Source of the DNA: Roseomonas genomospecies 6
Lineage (GTDB): Bacteria; Pseudomonadota; Alphaproteobacteria; Azospirillales; Azospirillaceae
Direction of reading: 5' to 3'
Assembly (NCBI RefSeq): GCF_008365375.1
Contig: NZ_QOKW01000003.1
Span: forward strand, 124,001-188,000
Length of the DNA: 64,000 nucleotides
Position 1 is the first letter of the stretch; each line of letters opens with the position of its first letter. The translations under genes and the position numbers were made by a program. Below are positions 59,304 to 64,000 of this stretch, one piece after another. A model generated the notes under the pieces. The model was given only the letters and a program-made list of their open reading frames with translations, searched no databases and was not told the origin of the DNA.

Positions 59304-61290
59304 GGATCTTCTCCAGGCTGATCGACGGCGCGGCGCCGCTGTAGCGTCCGGAATAGAGCTTGCGGATCAGCCGGTCGCGCACCCCGGCGTTCTCGGGGGC
59401 GTCCTCGGCGAAGCACAGGGTGAAGGCGCCGTCCTCCTGCCCCACCAGCGTGGCCTGCACCGGCCCGACCTCGCCGATGTGGACGAGAACCGGGGACCCT
59501 GGCGCCGCGTCGAGCGTCCCCCACATCCGCAGCCCGCCGAGCGAGATGTCCAGGACCCGCATGCGGTGCGTCCGACCGCCTTCCTGGCCTATAATCCCTG
59601 GGCCTACAATCTCCGGGCCGACGATCTCGACGTCGGCCTGTTCGTCGGTCCAGAAACGCTCGTCCTGCCGGTAGCGGGGCAATTCCACGCACACCACCAT
59701 GGCCAGGGCCAAGGCCGCCAGATTGTAGAAGCTCCAGAACAGGACGATGATCTTGCCGTCGCCGGCCCCACCCTGGGGCGCGTAGTCCGCCAGACTGGCG
59801 TAGATCATGCCCCCGGCGGTCGCCGCCGCCAGAAGGCCGAACCGGCGCATCATGCCCCATTGGACCGTCACCCGGTCGCGCTGCCCACCCTTGGCCGTGA
59901 CCTTGAACTTGTGCCCCTTGGGCTTGACGAGGCCGACCGCCACCGCCTGGATGATCTCGAACATCGTCAGCATCTGGCTGACGTCGTTCAGCAGCGGGAT
60001 GATCTGGCCGCGGGTGACCCAATTCAGCGCGATCATCGTCGCGACGAAATAAGGCACGAAGTAGGAAACGACGTCCGGCGCCGTGGCGTTCACGATGCTG
60101 ATCCCGAACCACCAGTAGAGGATCGGCGCGAAGAAGCAGGCGAAGCGGAAGGGAAAGGTGACCGCCCAGTAGAGAAAGGAGTCGATCAGCCCCACCCGGT
60201 CGATGAGGCTGAGGCGGTTCTTCGCGAAGGGGCCGGTCGGACCGCGGAAGATCTGGATCATGCCGAGGCACCAGCGGCCGCGCTGGGTGATGTATTCCTT
60301 CAGACCCTCCGGCGCCAGCCCGTCGCTCAGCCGTTCGTTGAGGTACACGGTCCGCCAGCCGCGTTCCTTCAGGCGGATGGTGACCAGGAAGTCCTCCGTC
60401 ACGCTGTCGGTCGGGAACCCGCCGATGGCCTGAAGCCCTTTCCAGCGCATCATGGAGGAGGTGCCGCAGCAGAAGGCGATGCCCCAGGCGTCGCGGGACG
60501 CCAGCATGTGGTCGAAGAAGAAGCGTTGCTCGTCCGGATAGGCGCGGCCGATCCGCAGGTTCGACTGGATCGGGTCGGGGTTGAAGAAATGCTGCGGAGT
60601 CTGCACCAGACCGACCGACGGGTCGTGGAACAGCGCCAGGGCCCGGGTGACGAAGTTGGCGTGGGGAACGAAGTCGGCGTCGAGCACCACCACGAAATCG
60701 GGCTGCCGGGGCAGCGCCGCCAGATGCTTCAGCGCGTGGTTGATGTTGCCGGCCTTGGCGTGGCTGTTGTCCGGCCGCTGGAGATAATGGCAGCCCTTGC
60801 GCGCGCACAGGTCCCGCAGCCAGTCCCGCTTGCCGTCGTCCAGCACCCACACCCGCAGGCGCGGATGGTCGATGCCGAGCGCGCCGGCGATGGTGCGGGC
60901 GAGGATCGCCTCCTCCTCGTTGTAGGTGGCGATCAGAACGTCCACCTGTGGCGGCTCCCCCGGCCGCCACCAGCCGGCGTGCTCGTCGGCCTCGCCGCTG
61001 CGGTTCCGGACGCGGGACAGCATGACGAAGGCCAGCGAGGAGCTGGCGATGGTCGCCGCCTCCAGCAGCACGAACGCCCAGGCGCCGACCGCCTCGGCGC
61101 TGAAGGCCAGCGGCGGGACCGACCCGGTGAAGCGCCAGACGATGTAGCGCCACCCCAGCGCGATGCAGATGGCGAACATCACCACCCGCACCCGGCTGTC
61201 GTCCGGCCGGCAGAAGGGCAGGACCGCAAGCGCCGCACCGCAGACCAGAAGGGCCGGCGCGAAGCTCGCCTCGAAGGGCGACAGCACCAT
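59272..61290 (-). CDS. processive GT2 beta-glucan synthase with PilZ c-di-GMP domain (BgsA/BcsA-like)
   Basis: A 672-residue inner-membrane synthase. After three N-terminal helices the GT2 domain carries the processive motifs D(151)DG, DAD (204-206), FCCGTS (273-278), TED (298-300) and QRGRW (336-340). Several helices follow, then a C-terminal PilZ-type domain with RQDER (541-545) and DISLGG (581-586), so c-di-GMP activation is expected. The partner upstream is an HlyD-type protein (1-bp TGATG overlap), with no BcsB, BcsC or BcsZ. That pairing and the length match the bgsB-bgsA mixed-linkage beta-glucan operon of Sinorhizobium better than cellulose; curdlan synthase is another relative. Three 5-residue repeats precede the PilZ motif. 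Confidence 0.87.
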   Translation of the reverse strand: MVLSPFEASFAPALLVCGAALAVLPFCRPDDSRVRVVMFAICIALGWRYIVWRFTGSVPPLAFSAEAVGAWAFVLLEAATIASSSLAFVMLSRVRNRSGEADEHAGWWRPGEPPQVDVLIATYNEEEAILARTIAGALGIDHPRLRVWVLDDGKRDWLRDLCARKGCHYLQRPDNSHAKAGNINHALKHLAALPRQPDFVVVLDADFVPHANFVTRALALFHDPSVGLVQTPQHFFNPDPIQSNLRIGRAYPDEQRFFFDHMLASRDAWGIAFCCGTSSMMRWKGLQAIGGFPTDSVTEDFLVTIRLKERGWRTVYLNERLSDGLAPEGLKEYITQRGRWCLGMIQIFRGPTGPFAKNRLSLIDRVGLIDSFLYWAVTFPFRFACFFAPILYWWFGISIVNATAPDVVSYFVPYFVATMIALNWVTRGQIIPLLNDVSQMLTMFEIIQAVAVGLVKPKGHKFKVTAKGGQRDRVTVQWGMMRRFGLLAAATAGGMIYASLADYAPQGGAGDGKIIVLFWSFYNLAALALAMVVCVELPRYRQDERFWTDEQADVEIVGPEIVGPGIIGQEGGRTHRMRVLDISLGGLRMWGTLDAAPGSPVLVHIGEVGPVQATLVGQEDGAFTLCFAEDAPENAGVRDRLIRKLYSGRYSGAAPSISLEKILTGLRARATR

Positions 61291-62501
61291 CAGACAAGCC
61301 CCAGCCAGGAGCCGACGGTGCGCATCAGGTCGCGCGGCGTGCCGGAGAAGACCACCTTGCCGGTCCGCCCGACCGCGCAGCCGGCCTCCGCGTCCTTCAG
61401 GAGGTCCGGAATGGCGAGCGCCACGTCGAAACGCTTCAGATGCTCCGGGCCGGGAGCGATGGCGAGGTTGTTGTAGACCGTCGCGGCGCCGGAACCGGCC
61501 AGACGCAGCACCTGCCCGCCGAAGACCCGGTTGGTGCCGGCCAGCCGGAACTGGGCCGGATCGCCCACCTTCAGGCGGTTGTAGTCGCTTTCCGTGACGC
61601 TGGCCGTGACGATGACCGTGGAGCAGTCGAGCAGCCGCAGCAGGTCCTGCCCCTTGCGGGCGTATTCGTCGTTGCCCAGGGGCGCCTCCCAGACCAGCCC
61701 GTCCACCGGAGAGGTCAGGAAGGCGTCGCGCAGCTTGGACACCCGCTGGCGTTCGAGCGCGATCTGCTCCCGGATCTTGGTCAGGCGCCGGGTGCGCTCC
61801 TGAAGTTCGGCGGACAGCTCGCCCAGACGCAGCTCCAGTTCCTGCGCCCGCTGGCTGGAATAGGGCGTGTCGTTGTAGGAATCGCCGAGGAACGTGCCGT
61901 TGGAGGCCGCTTCCAGTTCGGTGCGCAGGACGTCCAGGCGGGCCGTCGCCGCGCGGATGTTCAGGCTGTTCACCTCGTGCGCCGCCTGGGCCTTGTCCAG
62001 CATCGCCACCGACTGGACGCCGTTGTTCCTCAACTCCTCCGCGCGCCTGAGGGAGGCGGTGGATTCGATGGATTGCGCCTTGGCGCTGGCCAGCAGGGCC
62101 TGCTGCTCGTCGATGCGGGCCTTCAATTGGCGGATGCGCCCGTCGCGGTACGCTTCGGTGCGGTCGCGCAGAGCGGCGGCGCTCGTCGTCGCGTTCGCGA
62201 TCTGCGCCTGGATGCGTTCAATCTCGGTGTCGAGCGCACCAGCCACCCGTTCCAGGTCGAACAGGCGGGCGTCGTCCGCGCGGACGTCCGTCAGGCTGCC
62301 GAGCGTCTGGCCGCGCTGGACCCGTTCCCCGATGACGCGCGGCTGCAGCGAAAGCTGGCCGTCGATGGGCGCGCGCATCACCGCGACGCGCGCGTTGACG
62401 ACCGCATCGGCGCTGACGACGGCGACGCCTTCCGCCAGGACGATGTAGCCGGCCACCCCGGTGAGCGCGAGGCCGGCGGCGAGCTTGAAGAGTTTGCGCA
62501 T
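61290..62501 (-). CDS. HlyD-family membrane fusion protein (BgsB-like)
   Basis: A 403-residue protein with one N-terminal membrane helix (KLAAGLALTGVAGYIVLAEG), a split lipoyl/barrel-sandwich domain (AVMRAPIDGQLSLQPRVIGERV, quoted in part, and TSPVDGLVWEAPLGNDEYARKG) and a long coiled coil (about 90-260). The last 100 residues are the beta-barrel domain (VTASVTESDYNRLKVGDPA). It likely spans the periplasm to help export the glucan made by the coupled GT2 protein. The ATG at 62501 begins the usual N-terminus; an in-frame start 11 codons earlier is less likely. First gene of the pair. Confidence 0.88.
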   Translation of the reverse strand: MRKLFKLAAGLALTGVAGYIVLAEGVAVVSADAVVNARVAVMRAPIDGQLSLQPRVIGERVQRGQTLGSLTDVRADDARLFDLERVAGALDTEIERIQAQIANATTSAAALRDRTEAYRDGRIRQLKARIDEQQALLASAKAQSIESTASLRRAEELRNNGVQSVAMLDKAQAAHEVNSLNIRAATARLDVLRTELEAASNGTFLGDSYNDTPYSSQRAQELELRLGELSAELQERTRRLTKIREQIALERQRVSKLRDAFLTSPVDGLVWEAPLGNDEYARKGQDLLRLLDCSTVIVTASVTESDYNRLKVGDPAQFRLAGTNRVFGGQVLRLAGSGAATVYNNLAIAPGPEHLKRFDVALAIPDLLKDAEAGCAVGRTGKVVFSGTPRDLMRTVGSWLGLV

Positions 62502-62885
62502 GGCGGGAACTGCCCTTAAGGCGATTAAAAGCACTCCGAAATTGATGCATGGCGGTTGCTAAAATTGCGTTATCGGCCGTGCCCGACAGGCCCACGAAGA
62601 GGTTGCCGGAGTCGCGCCGCGACCGCATTATGTGGGACGGTTCAACAAACGCGGAGCGCCTCCGGCGGCTGGCCGGGGACACGATGAACGACTTTTCGAG
62701 CGGCCAACGCTGGCCGCAGGGTGCCCGGGCCTTCCGGACGTCCTGCGGCGTCCTTTCGCAGCCCGTCCAGGGCGGCATTCCAGACGCAGAACGGCGGCCG
62801 ACCGCGACATGGGGGCCAAGGCCGCCGTGCCGGCGGTTCCGAAGCCACCGCTGCCGTTCGTCCCTTTTGTCTGGAAGCGCCCATC
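62502..62885. other. divergent intergenic region upstream of the glucan-synthase pair
   Basis: About 380 bases between the divergent HlyD-like and CNNM-type genes. No frame here looks like a protein. The first 80 bases (62502-62580) are relatively AT-rich and presumably carry the promoter of the glucan-synthase pair; I could not identify a firm -35/-10 or an operator. Confidence 0.4.
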
Positions 62886-64000
62886 ATGCTGTATTTTGAG
62901 ATTGGCATCGTCGTCGCGCTGACGCTTCTGAACGGCGTGTTCTCGATGTCCGAACTCGCCGTCGTCTCGTCGCGCAAGGCGCGGCTCCAGACCATGGCCG
63001 ACGCCGGCAACCGGGGCGCCCGCGCCGCTCTGCGGCTGATCGACGACCCCGGCCGCTTCCTCAGCACCGTGCAGATCGGCATCACGCTGGTGGGCGTCGT
63101 GGCGGGCGCCTATGGCGGCGCCACGCTCGGCGACCGGTTCGGGGTCTGGCTCGACACCATACCGGCGCTGACCGGGTACGGGCGGGCGATCGGCGTCGCG
63201 ACGGTGCTCGTGGGCATCACCTACCTGTCCATCGTGCTGGGGGAGCTCATCCCCAAGCGGATCGCGCTGAAGAGCCCGGAGCGCGTCGCGTCCCTCGTGG
63301 CCCCGCTGATGCGCATGCTCTCACGGGTCGCAGCCCCCATGGTCTGGCTGCTCGGCGCCTCCACCGATCTGGTGCTCCGCCTGCTCGGCCTGCATGGCGA
63401 GCGCGAGGAGACGATCACCGAGGAGGAGGTGCGCTCGATGATCTCGGAGGGCACGCAGGCGGGGGTCTTCGCTCCGGCGGAGAAGGAGATGATCGACGGC
63501 GTGCTGCGGCTTGCCGACCGCAGCGTGCGGTCGATCATGACGCCGCGCCCGGACGTCCTCTGGCTCGACCTCGGCGATCCGCAGGATCTTCTGCTCGCCG
63601 AGATCAAGTCCGGGTCCCATTCGCGCTACCCGGTCTGCCGCGGCGAGCTGGACGAGCTGGTCGGTGTGGTCCACACCCGCGACCTGCTCGACGACGCGGT
63701 CCACGGGCGCCCCTTCGACCTCGCGGCGAGCGCCACGAAGCCGCTGGTGGTGCATGACGGAACGCCCATCCTGAAGCTGCTGGACCTCATGAAGACGTCC
63801 GGACACCACCTCGCGATCGTGGTGGACGAGTATGGCAGCATCGAGGGGGTGGTCACGCTCACCGACATCCTGGAGACCATCGCCGGCGACCTGCCTGAGG
63901 CCGGGGAGGCGGTGGAGCATGCCGCGGTCCGGCGCGAGGACGGGTCGTGGCTCGTGGAAGGCTGGATGCCGGTGGACGAGTTCGAGGACACCATCGGCCT
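62886..64000 (+). CDS. CNNM/CorC-type hemolysin-family transporter (partial, runs off the window)
   Basis: The first 371 residues of a UPF0053 (HlyC/CorC, CNNM) membrane protein; the stop lies beyond the window. It opens MLYFEIGIVVALTLLNGVFS and then has the DUF21 domain with SELAVVSSRKARLQ, STVQIGITLVGVVAGAYGG and LGELIPKRIAL, followed by EEEVRSMISEGTQAGVF, a CBS pair (RSIMTPRPDV, HLAIVVDEYGS) and the start of the CorC_HlyC domain. Such proteins are linked to magnesium or cobalt efflux. The ATG at 62886 is the only start that gives the full first helix. Confidence 0.92.
   Translation, partial: MLYFEIGIVVALTLLNGVFSMSELAVVSSRKARLQTMADAGNRGARAALRLIDDPGRFLSTVQIGITLVGVVAGAYGGATLGDRFGVWLDTIPALTGYGRAIGVATVLVGITYLSIVLGELIPKRIALKSPERVASLVAPLMRMLSRVAAPMVWLLGASTDLVLRLLGLHGEREETITEEEVRSMISEGTQAGVFAPAEKEMIDGVLRLADRSVRSIMTPRPDVLWLDLGDPQDLLLAEIKSGSHSRYPVCRGELDELVGVVHTRDLLDDAVHGRPFDLAASATKPLVVHDGTPILKLLDLMKTSGHHLAIVVDEYGSIEGVVTLTDILETIAGDLPEAGEAVEHAAVRREDGSWLVEGWMPVDEFEDTIG

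Noticed and set aside
59272..62501. Cellulose synthase bcsA operon
   Set aside because: No bcsB, bcsC or bcsZ; the HlyD partner and gene order suit a bgsBA-like or curdlan-like system better.

Overview
The window is a GC-rich chromosomal segment of an alphaproteobacterium. The gene content (Cache-type sensors, several c-di-GMP proteins, many exopolysaccharide genes, a Fur/Mur-like regulator, YqaE/Pmp3, and an HlyD plus GT2 glucan-synthase pair) fits Rhodospirillales/Azospirillaceae, most likely an Azospirillum relative. That placement is inference from protein character, not from a search. About 58 protein genes are packed tightly, many with 1-4 bp ATGA/TGATG/GTGA overlaps. I saw no rRNA, tRNA, CRISPR array or transposase.

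Layout. 1-4.0 kb: an orphan branched-chain-amino-acid-type binding protein and a membrane hybrid histidine kinase. 4.1-9.2 kb: murJ, trpS, pyroglutamyl peptidase, YkgJ, YchJ, MarR. 9.2-17.3 kb: small stress/unknown genes, a chemoreceptor, a three-gene operon (FemAB/BioF2-like acetyltransferase, ATP-grasp, phosphoesterase), a Fur-family regulator and SlyX. 17.4-25.3 kb: a Cache-HAMP-GGDEF diguanylate cyclase, an HNH nuclease, a DUF559 nuclease, a divergent LysR/EamA pair, an Na/Pi-PhoU transporter and an NAD-dependent epimerase. 25.5-34.1 kb: an L,D-transpeptidase with a tandem repeat, GTP cyclohydrolase II, an orphan OmpR-type regulator, a PQQ-type sugar dehydrogenase with a membrane partner, an MBL-fold enzyme and a YcbK-like lipoprotein.

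34.1-51.4 kb is the most unusual part. On the minus strand nine genes run head to tail: a very large ABC transporter with degenerate catalytic motifs, a cNMP-binding protein without HTH, a MurG-like glycosyltransferase, a polysaccharide-deacetylase-like protein, a PH-like membrane protein and a complete Yej/Dpp-type peptide importer. Divergently on the plus strand lie a second MurG-like glycosyltransferase, two GT4 glycosyltransferases, a PAS-GGDEF protein and a histidine phosphatase. Together they look like an uncharacterised envelope-glycan system, and this is my best candidate for something new.

51.5-57.9 kb: exonuclease III, a fumarylacetoacetase-family enzyme, a structured non-coding stretch, MarR, a polyamine block (PuuD-like, speD, speE) and a secreted hydrolase. 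58.1-62.5 kb: a Cache-HAMP sensor without output domain, convergent with and overlapping an HlyD-GT2 pair whose GT2 carries PilZ c-di-GMP motifs. It resembles the bgsBA mixed-linkage beta-glucan synthase of Sinorhizobium. The window ends inside a CNNM/CorC-type protein.

Two themes recur at the DNA level. In-frame short tandem repeats, mostly 15 bp, occur in several genes. A family of GC-rich palindromic (REP/BIME-like) elements occurs both between genes and, unusually, inside a glycosyltransferase reading frame.
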